Shown here: positions 1 through 8,516 of the stretch, one piece after another | How the letters are laid out: each line of letters opens with the position of its first letter | Numbering within the stretch: the stretch's first letter is position 1 | Source: Gemmatimonadales bacterium | Lineage (GTDB): Bacteria; Gemmatimonadota; Gemmatimonadetes; Gemmatimonadales; GWC2-71-9 | Assembly: GCA_030597435.1 (NCBI GenBank) | Contig: JAUVRV010000024.1 | Location: 1 to 14,194 of the forward strand | DNA: 14,194 bases | Direction of reading: 5' to 3' | Position numbers and translations under genes: made by a program | Notes under the pieces: model-generated | What the model saw: only the letters and a program-made list of their open reading frames with translations | Databases searched by the model: none | Told to the model about the DNA's origin: nothing

Positions 1-1400
1 GGCAGCCACGACACCCTTGGATTCTCCGGATTCCATGCCTCGAGGACTGCCGGATTCTGGAATCGCGGGCTCGAAGTCCTGTCATCTACAGCGTTACTCA
101 GCGTCCAAGTCAATACTGCTGCCACCGGATCCCAGTCCTCTCCCAGAAGCTGCTTCATGCGGTTGGTGAGACCATCTCCGGCGTCGGCCGTCACCGCACC
201 ATACCATCCTTCCAGCGCGCCACGCAGTACTGCGCGAATGGCTAGTGTGTCGGGTTCACCGGTCTTGCAGCGACGCAAGACGAAATCACGCAGCAAGTTG
301 GCTGCGTGCTGATAGCCACTCGCGATCTCACCCGAGTGCTGAAAGGAGAGGGCGTACGAGAATCGATCCGGATTCTGCCGCCACGTCTGGAGATCGATGG
401 CCCCCACCGCGTCGAAGTTGCCGTCGAGCGAAATGCCGGCTTGGCGTCGCAGGAAATCCGAAGCCATGAAGTCGGCGCCACCCTCTTTGGCCCATTCGTC
501 GTAGAAGACAAAGTTTCTCTCCCATGCGTACTGCCGCTGGAATGCGTGGGTCAGCTCATGGACCAACAGGGCGGCGCGCCCGCTCTGTGGCCGACCGAGG
601 TCGAACGAGAGGCTAATCTGCAACAGCACGTGGAACTGCGGATCCGAGATCCACCCCACGCTTTGTGACTCTTCCCGGGTGTGGAGCAGGACCAGCAGCT
701 GACCGCTTGCCGGGCTCGTTACCGGCAGGGTAGATGTGAAGACGCTACGAATCAGTGGCACCGCAGCGGAGTTCACGACGCACCCCACGGAGTCGACCAG
801 AGCCTGGCACCACTCGCAGTTTCGGAATTCAGTCAAGTCCTGCCCGAGGACGGCAAATACGAGATGGTCATGCACGCCTACTACGCTCGCCGTTTGACCT
901 GCGAAATCAGCCAGGAAGTGCACGTAGTCCGAGTGAACCAGGAACTCGTCACCCACCACCCAAGGTTGCTGCCGACACAAGATTTCGTCGTGTGCAGCCT
1001 CGGAACAGATACCCGTAGGTGGAGCGGGCGGCGCTGGTGGCGCTCGCGGCGGCGCGGTGCTACCCGACTCTGCGGCCGCGTCTGCGTCCGGCAGCTCACC
1101 CTCACCAACCTTGATATCGAACCAGTGTGGCTCGGGCCACGGCTCCTCGAGTCCCCACCGTGCCTTGTCAACCAGGCGAGTATCGAAATACGCGATCGCA
1201 TAGCTTCCCTCGGTGGGCGCGAACACAAGGCAGATTGACTGGGCAGTGGGCAACGTGACCCACTCTCCGACTTCCAGGGCGAGCGGTTCCTCATGGCACT
1301 CAACCGTGCCCTCGGGCAACACCACCAGGAACTCCTCGCTGCAACCAAGCGGAGTCAGACTCGACAGGCTCGCGAGCAGAACCAGGCGCACGCCACTCAC
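1..1400 (-). CDS. Exported HExxH metallopeptidase-like protein, C-terminus beyond window
   Basis: The frame is open from a GTG at 1398-1400 to the window edge (466 codons, no stop seen). The start is chosen because GAGGT (plus positions 1406-1410) lies 5 nt upstream and a hydrophobic signal follows, ending in LGC at residues 18-20. This is lipobox-like, but Pro at -3 is atypical, so lipoprotein status is uncertain. A Pro/Ala-rich linker lies near residues 115-128. The strongest feature is HELTH at 281-285, followed by KEGGAD with Glu306 and Asp310. HExxH plus a downstream ExxxD is the zinc-site pattern of gluzincin-type peptidases: two His and one Glu bind zinc, and the Glu in HExxH is catalytic. 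I do not recognise the exact family or substrate. It lies 46 nt downstream of the response regulator and is probably the last visible member of that operon. Confidence is high that it is a gene, moderate that it is an active protease. Confidence 0.8.
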   Translation of the reverse strand, partial: MSGVRLVLLASLSSLTPLGCSEEFLVVLPEGTVECHEEPLALEVGEWVTLPTAQSICLVFAPTEGSYAIAYFDTRLVDKARWGLEEPWPEPHWFDIKVGEGELPDADAAAESGSTAPPRAPPAPPAPPTGICSEAAHDEILCRQQPWVVGDEFLVHSDYVHFLADFAGQTASVVGVHDHLVFAVLGQDLTEFRNCEWCQALVDSVGCVVNSAAVPLIRSVFTSTLPVTSPASGQLLVLLHTREESQSVGWISDPQFHVLLQISLSFDLGRPQSGRAALLVHELTHAFQRQYAWERNFVFYDEWAKEGGADFMASDFLRRQAGISLDGNFDAVGAIDLQTWRQNPDRFSYALSFQHSGEIASGYQHAANLLRDFVLRRCKTGEPDTLAIRAVLRGALEGWYGAVTADAGDGLTNRMKQLLGEDWDPVAAVLTWTLSNAVDDRTSSPRFQNPAVLEAWNPENPRVSWL

Positions 1401-1446
1401 GCGCGACCTCACCGGCGAGGGCCGACTCCGGAGACGGTGCGCTAAC

Positions 1447-2847
1447 TCACTCTTCTCGTCTCTCAATGCCGTGCCGCCGCATGATTTTCAGCAGACTGGA
1501 GTGATCCGCCAAACCCAGTTCCTTAGCCGTGCGAGTTACATACCAATCGTTTCGCTCTAGTGCCGCGATGATGATCCTGCGCTCGGCCTCAGCCTTTTGT
1601 TCCTGGAACGTCGCCGCCGCTGAAACGGTCGTGCCTTGATCGGTGCCTCGGATCTCGGCAGGGATATCCATCACCTGTATTTCATCATTGTCCGATGCAA
1701 TGATCATTCGCTCCACGATGTTCCGCAGCTCCCGAACGTTGTTCCGCTCCCACCCGTACGACATCAGAGCTTGGACGGCATCCGCAGTGATGCTCTTCTG
1801 CCGCACCCCGAAGCTCTCACAGGTGGTGACCAGGAAGTGACGGGTCAGGACGGGCAGATCCGACAACCGGTCGCGCAGGTGCGGGACATGGATGACATGC
1901 ACGTTGATTCTGTAGTAGAGATCCTGCCTGAACCGTCCAGCTGCCACGTCAGCTTCGAGATCTCTGTTCGTTGCCGCGACGACCCGTGCGTGTATGCCAA
2001 AGGACCGGTTGCCACCGACACGCGTGACCTCCCGCTGCTCCAGCACCCGCAGGAGCTTCGCTTGCACAGGCTGCGCCAACTCGCCTATTTCGTCCAGAAA
2101 GAGCGTGCCCTTCCCCGCCGCTTCAAAAGCACCCTTCCTCGTAGTACTCGCACCCGTAAACGCACCCCGCTCGTGACCAAACAGCTCACTCTCGACTAGA
2201 CTCTCGGGCAGAGCCGCGCAGTTGATGGCAACAAACGGTGCATCATCCGATCGCCGACTTGTGACCCCTGATGGCCGACCGAGCCGATGTAACTCACGAG
2301 CAACCAACTCCTTGCCAGAACCACTCTCACCCACGACCAACACGGGACTCGGTATCGGTGCGACCCTCCCGATAGCTTCGTGCAACCGCTGCATTACCTT
2401 GCTGTCACCGATGAGCGGCGATTCGGATCCGAGGTTCCTCCTGAGAGTCCTGACTTCGGCGACGAGTCTGCCGCGCTCGAGGGAATTCTCTATCTCCTGT
2501 ACCACCCGCTCCATCGATTCGGCCTTGTCGATGAAGCTATAGGCGCCCAATCGTACAGCCTGAATGCAGCGATCGTAGTTCCCCGTGCCGGTGTAAACGA
2601 TCACAGGAATCTCACTGCCACCTTGCTGCAACCTGCGTAGCACTTCGAACCCATCGACTCCCGGCATCTCCAGATCGAGGATGACGCAGTCCACCGTTTC
2701 CGACTCGATCACCTCCAGGCCCTCGGCACCACCTGTCGCTACCAGAGTGTCGTATTCTCCAATTCGCTTCAGATCGTAGGCGTATTGCTCGGCCATGGCC
2801 GCTACGTCGTCTACAATGAGAACGACAGTCGTGGCCCTCTCAACCAT
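1447..2847 (-). CDS. NtrC-family sigma-54-dependent response regulator
   Basis: This 466-residue cytoplasmic protein has the full NtrC architecture. An N-terminal receiver has acidic residues D13/D14, phospho-acceptor D58 in VILDLEMPG, T86 and K108. The central AAA+ sigma-54 activation domain has Walker A GESGSGKE (173-180), the sigma-54-contacting GAFTGA loop (228-233), Walker B LFLDEIGEL (249-257) and an RFRQDLYYR segment. A C-terminal Fis-type helix-turn-helix spans about 420-462. It should hydrolyse ATP to open promoters bound by sigma-54 RNA polymerase once phosphorylated by the kinase encoded just upstream. Its ATG lies inside the kinase stop region (8-nt overlap ATGGTTGA), with a G-rich Shine-Dalgarno run before it, so translation is probably coupled. 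Oddity: the usual WPGNVREL motif reads WERNNVREL (366-373). The target promoter is not identifiable from this window. Confidence 0.96.
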   Translation of the reverse strand: MVERATTVVLIVDDVAAMAEQYAYDLKRIGEYDTLVATGGAEGLEVIESETVDCVILDLEMPGVDGFEVLRRLQQGGSEIPVIVYTGTGNYDRCIQAVRLGAYSFIDKAESMERVVQEIENSLERGRLVAEVRTLRRNLGSESPLIGDSKVMQRLHEAIGRVAPIPSPVLVVGESGSGKELVARELHRLGRPSGVTSRRSDDAPFVAINCAALPESLVESELFGHERGAFTGASTTRKGAFEAAGKGTLFLDEIGELAQPVQAKLLRVLEQREVTRVGGNRSFGIHARVVAATNRDLEADVAAGRFRQDLYYRINVHVIHVPHLRDRLSDLPVLTRHFLVTTCESFGVRQKSITADAVQALMSYGWERNNVRELRNIVERMIIASDNDEIQVMDIPAEIRGTDQGTTVSAAATFQEQKAEAERRIIIAALERNDWYVTRTAKELGLADHSSLLKIMRRHGIERREE

Positions 2848-4606
2848 TAGCCCCCCCTGGCAACTCTACCACGAACTTCGTACCGACCCCTGGCTCACTC
2901 TCCACCCTCAGTGTCCCGTTGAGATCGAGCACCAAGCGGCGCACGACTGAGAGACCGAGTCCGGTACCCAGCTGCTTTGTGGTATAGAAGTCTTCGAACG
3001 CCTTTTCCAGCTCATCCTCTGTCATCCCCGACCCCGCATCCGCCACAGAGATCCGAACGCCCGACGATCCCGAATCACCACTCGACCGTGTCGACACCGT
3101 GACGATTCCGCTGCCGCTCTCAACTGCCTCTATAGCGTTGCGCATCAGGTTCTCAACGATACGGCGCAGCGCAACCGGATCGCCGGTTACCGCTGGCACT
3201 CGCTCGGCCAGATCGAGATCCACTCGGACCTGCTCGGAGCGTTTCACGTTGCGGCTCAGCTGTCGGATAATCTCGTTGACGTCACACGGTTGTCGATCCA
3301 CGCGTGGATAGAGACGCGCGTAGTTGGCAGCAAGATCCTCTAGATAGGCGATACCAGACTCGAGTGTCGCTTGCCGTTCCTGGTACACCGACTGCAGCTG
3401 GCCTGGATCATCTTGCGCTACCTGCTTCAAATGACGCAGCACGTTACGGATCGGGATGAGTCCGTTCTTGATATCGTGGTTGACTTGGCGCGCAATCTCA
3501 CCAACGGTAGCCCGCCGTTCGATCTCCTTCAGCTTGGCTGCGCTCTTGTGCAGTCGCTCTGTCATTGATCCCAACAGCCGCGACAGAGTTCCGACCTCAT
3601 CCTTGCGATCGCTCTCAAAGCCCACGTCGAGTCGGTCCAGATCGACCTGAGAAGTCTTGCGGGCCAGCTCAGCCAAAGGTCGGCTGAGAATGGTTGACAG
3701 CCAGGTAGCCGCTAACAGAGCCGCAACAGCTGTGACAAGCACCGCGCCCGCAAACCAGACATCGATGCTACGAAGCAGCTCGTGTAACGGTCTCAGCGGA
3801 TGCGTGACCAGAATCGTGGCCGCGGAAACTTGCCCGCCACCACCAGGCATCACATACGGGATCTCGATCTCAGTTACGATCTGGTCCGTGAGTAGCGAGT
3901 CAAAACCACGACTCTCTACTGCCCCCCCTGCCCCTTCTGCCCCTACTCCCATAGCCGCCAGAGTGTCCTCCAACCCACTGTCGGACGACAAGACCCCACC
4001 CACATGCACCAACGACACTGCCAACTCTTGACCGCCAGCAAGCCGGCTCAGAAACTGCCGTCCTACCGATATTCCGCCAACGATGTCGAACCAAGCATCT
4101 CCCAGGCGAACCGAGTCCGACCTGACCAAAGCCAGAAACGGGGCAGTGGCAGTCCTGGCGCTCACCAGCATGACGCTGCCTGGTACGGGCCTCAAGGCAT
4201 CGGGCAGTTCCGGTTCCAGTCTGTCATACTCATTCCGAAAGTGGCCTGAGCTGATGATCCGTCCCGAGGGGTCCTGGATCTGCAGCATGGACAGGCCGCC
4301 CAGGCGCATGGCACTGCCGGCAGAATCGAGGGGGTATTGTCGGTTCGCAGGCGCGCCCTGAAGCACTGCGCGCCGAAACGGATTGTCCGCTTCGATGTCT
4401 CTTGCGAGTGCGTCGAGCATGGAACCGATCGCCTCACCCTCTTGGGCCAACTCCGACCGAATCACTGAGGCCAACGCAAGAACTCGCTGTTGAAACTGCT
4501 CGGTGAGCCGAGCGCCCACGTTGTAGCGAATCCCGACGCCCACCACGATCAGGGGAATGACAACCAGTACGGTGAAGGCCAGCATCAACCGGGAGCGAAG
4601 ACTCAT
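2840..4606 (-). CDS. Membrane sensor histidine kinase (HAMP, HisKA, HATPase)
   Basis: This is a 588-residue inner-membrane kinase. The first membrane segment is at about 8-29, a periplasmic sensory region of roughly 250 residues follows, and the second membrane segment is at about 283-305. A HAMP-like linker (about 306-360) leads to a dimerisation/phosphoacceptor helix with HDIKN (His377). The ATP-binding domain is complete: N box ENLMRN (485-490), G1 DAGSGM (523-528), F box FYTTK and G2 GTGLGLS (547-553). The HxxKN form resembles NtrY/NtrB-type kinases that pair with sigma-54 activators, which fits the regulator encoded directly downstream with an 8-nt overlap. The start codon overlaps the stop of the solute-binding-protein gene by 4 nt (ATGA), so the three genes are translationally linked. 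The periplasmic domain has no family I can name; a Cache/PAS-like fold is a guess. Confidence 0.95.
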   Translation of the reverse strand: MSLRSRLMLAFTVLVVIPLIVVGVGIRYNVGARLTEQFQQRVLALASVIRSELAQEGEAIGSMLDALARDIEADNPFRRAVLQGAPANRQYPLDSAGSAMRLGGLSMLQIQDPSGRIISSGHFRNEYDRLEPELPDALRPVPGSVMLVSARTATAPFLALVRSDSVRLGDAWFDIVGGISVGRQFLSRLAGGQELAVSLVHVGGVLSSDSGLEDTLAAMGVGAEGAGGAVESRGFDSLLTDQIVTEIEIPYVMPGGGGQVSAATILVTHPLRPLHELLRSIDVWFAGAVLVTAVAALLAATWLSTILSRPLAELARKTSQVDLDRLDVGFESDRKDEVGTLSRLLGSMTERLHKSAAKLKEIERRATVGEIARQVNHDIKNGLIPIRNVLRHLKQVAQDDPGQLQSVYQERQATLESGIAYLEDLAANYARLYPRVDRQPCDVNEIIRQLSRNVKRSEQVRVDLDLAERVPAVTGDPVALRRIVENLMRNAIEAVESGSGIVTVSTRSSGDSGSSGVRISVADAGSGMTEDELEKAFEDFYTTKQLGTGLGLSVVRRLVLDLNGTLRVESEPGVGTKFVVELPGGANG

Positions 4607-6126
4607 GGCAGATAGAGTACCGGAGTGCCGTCCCGGTCGATGGCAAGTCCGATCCGGCCTCGATAGACGATCGCTTGTCTACGGGTATCCACGAGCGGCA
4701 CGAGCGAGCGACTGAGCTGTAGTTGGGAGGGGCCTACCGGAGACGAACCACGCCGAACGATCCAGCCAGTTCGTGTAGCGAGGTCAGCAGCGGATCTGCA
4801 CGGGTTTGCTGTCAGTCGGGGGAGCGACAAGACATAAGCCATGTTCTGACCTGCCAGCAGAGCTTGCCTGAATGACTCCGCGTCGAGGGCAGCCGTCTGG
4901 AGCCGTGTCCCTCCAGTCGAAACCGACGCGGCCAGCGCCGGATCGACTCCGAGACGCAGGAGTAGTTCCCGGCCATTAGGGGCTCCTCCCAGGGCCACCA
5001 GACGTTCTGCCAGGTCACGAGCCACCGCGTCGCTCGCCTCAAATGCAACATGGGCGGTGTTGGATCCCGAGCGCCTCGTCGGTGCCCGTGGTTCGTTCTC
5101 GTCGAGAAACGCCTCACATTGATCCAATTCATCCCACCACAGAGGTGGTGTGGCTGCACGCGCCTCAGCTCTCACGGCGTCTCTTGCCAACGCCTCCCTC
5201 GTTTCCAGCGGCAGACCGATCTCATTCCACGGGTCAGTACCCGGCCGGCCTTCTCCGGTCGTGCGGGTCGGAGTGGCAACCACGTAAGTCACGTCCCACG
5301 GTAACGCAACCAAGTCACGATCAGGCTGGGTCACCGCGTAGTCCAGGGCCCTAGCATCACTAGTTACCAGCAGATCGAAGCGATCATCTATCACGTCGCG
5401 GGGATCCCTGCCCTGCACAACACGAAACTCGATCGCCGGCCCGCTGCCGGTGCCACGTTCCGAAAATGCGACTGCAAACACTCGTCGAGAGTCATACTCA
5501 ACGATACGATACGGGCCGGTGCCAATCGGCCAGGTCACACCTTCCGACCACTTGACGACGGCCAGGTCAGGGGAGGCAAAGAGCGATGGAACAGACCGGT
5601 GCGGCCGAGTGAAGACAACCTCCAGCTCTCTCTCACCTGTCACGAATAGCGAATCGGGCTCCAAGCCGTGCCGTTCAGCAGCACCGGTTGCCCGCCAGCC
5701 TGCGATAACCAAGGCTGCCGTCAGTGGAGTATCATCCCAGAACCGAGCGTCACGCCGGAGAACAAATGACCACCGCAGGCCCTCGTCTTTGCGCTTCCAC
5801 GATTGCGCAAGGCCCGAGAGCACCCTTCCCATACAGTCTACTCGAATCAAGGTCTGGTAGAGCTGACGATACAGCAGTCTGTCGCTATAGCTGTGCGGAG
5901 TGGGAGCGTGGGAAAAATCGACGCCGTGACTCAGCGCGACTCTGATTGTGTCCGCCGCCGACGCCGGGGCTGGAACAAGCACACATTCACCCGCAAGTGG
6001 CGCCGCATCCACCGTAGGCACGGACGTCGTGCCACATGCGGTAACTAGCAGGACCAGAAGCGATCCGAGAATGCCGGCACTATGTCCCTTGCCAGCCGGA
6101 CCCTGTACCCGATACTCCGCACTCAT
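4603..6126 (-). CDS. Family-5 (oligopeptide-type) extracellular solute-binding lipoprotein
   Basis: This 507-residue protein begins with a signal peptide ending in VTAC (Cys31), a good lipobox, so it should be a lipid-anchored periplasmic protein. SBP_bac_5 hallmarks include the segment WSFVLRRDARFWDDTPLTA (119-137), which matches the family's LRDGVKFHDGTPLTA region, and IGTGPYRIVEYD (201-212), matching VGTGPYKL. Family members bind peptides, nickel-chelates or opines for ABC importers. Here no permease or ATPase gene is adjacent. Instead the gene overlaps a histidine kinase by 4 nt and lies 12 nt after a beta-lactamase-type hydrolase. I infer a sensory rather than a transport role. The second half is less like typical members and lacks an obvious acidic YDPEKAKALL-type segment, again compatible with a specialised receptor. 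The ligand is unknown. Confidence 0.85.
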   Translation of the reverse strand: MSAEYRVQGPAGKGHSAGILGSLLVLLVTACGTTSVPTVDAAPLAGECVLVPAPASAADTIRVALSHGVDFSHAPTPHSYSDRLLYRQLYQTLIRVDCMGRVLSGLAQSWKRKDEGLRWSFVLRRDARFWDDTPLTAALVIAGWRATGAAERHGLEPDSLFVTGERELEVVFTRPHRSVPSLFASPDLAVVKWSEGVTWPIGTGPYRIVEYDSRRVFAVAFSERGTGSGPAIEFRVVQGRDPRDVIDDRFDLLVTSDARALDYAVTQPDRDLVALPWDVTYVVATPTRTTGEGRPGTDPWNEIGLPLETREALARDAVRAEARAATPPLWWDELDQCEAFLDENEPRAPTRRSGSNTAHVAFEASDAVARDLAERLVALGGAPNGRELLLRLGVDPALAASVSTGGTRLQTAALDAESFRQALLAGQNMAYVLSLPRLTANPCRSAADLATRTGWIVRRGSSPVGPSQLQLSRSLVPLVDTRRQAIVYRGRIGLAIDRDGTPVLYLP

Positions 6127-6138
6127 CGACGATCCCGT

Positions 6139-7290
6139 CTACTTCGTCTCCGCCACGAACATCTGCGCAATTGCCATCCCGTATTTTGCCGAGTCGAACG
6201 GCAGAGAGTTGACCTGCAACGACACCACCACGCCTATGTCCGGGTAGTTCAGGAGAAAGGAACGTGTGCCCTTGACCGTCCCAGTGTGACTTGGAAAATC
6301 TCGTCCCTGAGGGTCGGTGCGGATCCACCACACGATCGCTTGCTTGTGCTGGAGTGGTACTGGTTCACCGTTGGGTACAAACCGTCGTATTGAGGGGTCC
6401 AATTGTGGACGGTACATCTCTTGTATCGTCTCACGACTCAGGAGCAGCCCCCGATTCAATGCGATCCCAAGTCGAACCAGGTCTTCCACTGTGGAGAGCA
6501 TACCACCACCGGCATACTTGTAACTGACATCGGCGTAGCGTGGATTGACCAGGACGCCGTTCTGATCCCGCACGTAGCCACGCCCGCGGTTCTGGACGAC
6601 TCTCGAGGGAACGTCGAACGAGGTGCTGAGCATACCAGCCGGCTCCCAAACGTATTCACGACAGTACGCTTCGAAATCCATACCGGTAACACCCTCCACT
6701 ATTCCATGCATGAGGTTCATCGCATGTGAGGAGTACAGCCAGTGAGTGCCCGGTTCGAACAGGAGCGGATCGTCCCGCCATAGCTGGGTAGCCTCCTCGA
6801 ATTCACCGTAGTGGCGCATCTCGAGGAGACCGTAGGGCCCGAATTCCCGTCCGTTGTAGTGACGGATTCCCGACGTGTGCGTCAAGACCTGTCGGACAGT
6901 GATGGGGTGTGCCTTCTCTGGATAGTATGGCAAATAGGTTTGGATAGTGGCATCCAGATCGACTTTGCCTTGTTCGACCAGTTGCATGATTGGGATCACC
7001 GCCAGCACCTTGGAAACAGACCCAACGTTGTGGACCGTCCCACCTGTAGCAAGTACCTTGTTGTCCAATTCGGCGAAACCAACGCCATCCGCAAAGACCA
7101 GCTCATTCCCTATCGCGATGGCAACTGACATGCCGGGGACCCCTGTCTCGTTACGCACCTGCTCCATGTAGGTCCTAATCTGCTCAGCATCCACCTGAGC
7201 AGAGAGGAGATCGGGCGAGAAGAGCGTTACTGCGAGGGCAGCAACGAGTGGGAGCGGCACCCTTCCTGCTTGCCTATGAGTTGAAACCAT
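6139..7290 (-). CDS. Secreted serine hydrolase, beta-lactamase / penicillin-binding protein family
   Basis: This 383-residue protein has an N-terminal signal peptide (hydrophobic about 11-30, probable cleavage at LSA/Q near 31), so it is exported. It carries the class C beta-lactamase/PF00144 pattern: nucleophile motif SVSK (Ser91, Lys94) after the typical GSVSKV context, LTHTSGI (136-142), YSSHA with Tyr186 at the second catalytic position, and HTG (335-337) in the place of KTG. The family includes beta-lactamases, DD-peptidases, D-amino-acid peptidases and esterases, and motifs alone do not separate them. It is the first gene of the left operon, only 12 nt before the solute-binding protein, so its product may be sensed downstream. 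The start ATG has AAGG about 9 nt upstream. True antibiotic hydrolysis should not be assumed. Confidence 0.9.
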   Translation of the reverse strand: MVSTHRQAGRVPLPLVAALAVTLFSPDLLSAQVDAEQIRTYMEQVRNETGVPGMSVAIAIGNELVFADGVGFAELDNKVLATGGTVHNVGSVSKVLAVIPIMQLVEQGKVDLDATIQTYLPYYPEKAHPITVRQVLTHTSGIRHYNGREFGPYGLLEMRHYGEFEEATQLWRDDPLLFEPGTHWLYSSHAMNLMHGIVEGVTGMDFEAYCREYVWEPAGMLSTSFDVPSRVVQNRGRGYVRDQNGVLVNPRYADVSYKYAGGGMLSTVEDLVRLGIALNRGLLLSRETIQEMYRPQLDPSIRRFVPNGEPVPLQHKQAIVWWIRTDPQGRDFPSHTGTVKGTRSFLLNYPDIGVVVSLQVNSLPFDSAKYGMAIAQMFVAETK

Positions 7291-7447
7291 TGGTGGTAAC
7301 CTTGATTAGAGGCGACGCCCTCAGACTACGTCGCGAACGGCGTCTGCGCTAGACCGATCGAACAGCCGCAAGGCACCGCCTCGCCAATCCACAACATCGG
7401 CCGACAGCCTGAGATGTTCCGGGCACATGTATGCCGTGGACGCGAAG

Positions 7448-7473
7448 AAACCCCGGATTGGTGTCCGGGGTTT
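7448..7473 (-). terminator. Rho-independent-type hairpin after VOC gene
   Basis: A perfect 10-bp inverted repeat (AAACCCCGGA / TCCGGGGTTT) encloses a 6-nt loop. It starts 37 nt beyond the stop of the VOC gene. On the minus strand the stem is GC-rich and runs into TTTCTTC, a short T-rich tail. The stem is symmetrical, so it could also act weakly on the plus strand. It separates the VOC gene from the beta-lactamase-led operon. Confidence 0.75.
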
Positions 7474-7509
7474 CCCTGGCGACTCACTGAATCGGAGTGG
7501 TTGGCGTGA

Positions 7510-8289
7510 TCACCCTTTACTGGAGTGCAGTGCGAAGGCGGCTCCCTGTGGATCCACGCACTGGGTGACCATGTCGCCACCCGGTACCTCCATGGGGCCT
7601 TTCAAGACCGTGCCGCCGGCCGCTTTTACCTTCTCCACTGCCTGTTTCATGTCCCCTACTCGCACATAAAGTAGCCAACCCGGCGGCATCTCCTTCGGCT
7701 TGTTGAACATACCGCCCAACGGGATTCCGCTGCCTGGCCGTCCATACATCTGGTAGGTACCCATCTCACCCATATCGTGGTCTCCTGTTTTCTCCCAACC
7801 AAACAGCTTGTTGTAGAAATCGAACGCGGACTCGTGGTCGTCGGTCGCGAGTTCATGCCAGGAGAACTCCCCTATATTGGGTGGTCCGTCGTGGCCGGGT
7901 GCTGCCTCGGCAGGGGTGAATACCGCGAATACCGCGTGCTGCGGGTCCTGCAGCACCGCAAAGCGGCCGACCGCAGGGATATCGGTGGCCGGTACTATCA
8001 CGGTACCACCGTTTTCCACTGCTAGCGCAACTGTGGCATCAGGATCCGGTACAGCGACATAGGCTAGCCAATGCGGTGGGCCCCCTGCCTGTTTGGCCTC
8101 CTCCGGCAGATTCATGATTCCGCCCAACGGCGCATCGTTGTTGGTCCACATCGTGTACGGCGTGTCTCCACCTTCCCACGCGGTGGTCCCCCACCCGATC
8201 AGATCGGTGTAGAAGTCGGATGCCGCATCCTGATCGGACGTCATTAGGTCATACCAGACGAACCGACCGCGTGACGTGTCTTCAGACAT
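7510..8289 (-). CDS. Two-domain VOC (glyoxalase/dioxygenase fold) protein, Cfp30B-like
   Basis: This is a 259-residue cytoplasmic protein without a signal peptide. Two tandem vicinal-oxygen-chelate modules are visible: domain 1 begins GRFVWYDLMTSD with DFYTDLIGW (about 8-125), and domain 2 begins GEFSWHELATDD with DFYNKLFGW (about 140-255). Each module ends with a DPQ segment (LQDPQHAVFAVF and CVDPQGAAFAL). The paired layout and wording match the Cfp30B/hydroxylase-like VOC proteins. The substrate is unknown, and metal-ligand completeness was not verified. An AGGAGGAG ribosome-binding site lies just before the ATG. It is monocistronic: a terminator follows it, and the gene on its other side is divergent. 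Confidence 0.9.
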   Translation of the reverse strand: MSEDTSRGRFVWYDLMTSDQDAASDFYTDLIGWGTTAWEGGDTPYTMWTNNDAPLGGIMNLPEEAKQAGGPPHWLAYVAVPDPDATVALAVENGGTVIVPATDIPAVGRFAVLQDPQHAVFAVFTPAEAAPGHDGPPNIGEFSWHELATDDHESAFDFYNKLFGWEKTGDHDMGEMGTYQMYGRPGSGIPLGGMFNKPKEMPPGWLLYVRVGDMKQAVEKVKAAGGTVLKGPMEVPGGDMVTQCVDPQGAAFALHSSKG

Positions 8290-8310
8290 AGTCTCCTCCT
8301 GGTCCCTGGG

Positions 8311-8337
8311 GATTTACAATGACTCTGAGAGCGTCAA
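8311..8337 (-). promoter_or_regulatory. Possible sigma-70-like promoter of VOC gene
   Basis: On the minus strand TTGACG (plus 8332-8337) is followed, after 15 nt, by TAAATC (8311-8316), then a short leader to the strong Shine-Dalgarno of the VOC gene. The -35 is good, but the spacer is short and the -10 is imperfect, so this is only a candidate. Confidence 0.25.
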
Positions 8338-8516
8338 TGATGGGAGCTAGTACGTGCCAAGGCCATCGGTTTGTTTCAGCTTGCGATTAGGCCGTCACGA
8401 TACGAGAATGAATGGGGGAACTGCTCTACCCGACGAAACTTTCCCAGCGTGGGAGCCGTCCAGATTGGCGGATAAGCCTGGGTTGGAGCGACGGTTTTCT
8501 GCAATAGAGGATCGCT

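Noticed and set aside
306..1238. Plus-strand open frames of 120 and 185 codons at the left end
   Set aside because: They lie opposite a long minus-strand frame with a signal peptide and an HELTH zinc motif; their own translations show no recognisable domain.
1636..2199. Plus-strand open frame of 187 codons
   Set aside because: It is antisense to the AAA+ domain of the response regulator, whose motifs are unmistakable.
6139..7290. Antibiotic-resistance beta-lactamase
   Set aside because: The catalytic motifs (SVSK, YSS, HTG) fit the broad serine hydrolase family; nothing specific to known resistance enzymes is visible.
8344..8361. Possible sigma-54 promoter (TTGGCACG...AGCTCC, minus strand) ahead of the VOC gene
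   Set aside because: GG and GC are separated by 9 rather than 10 bases and the TTGC half is missing.
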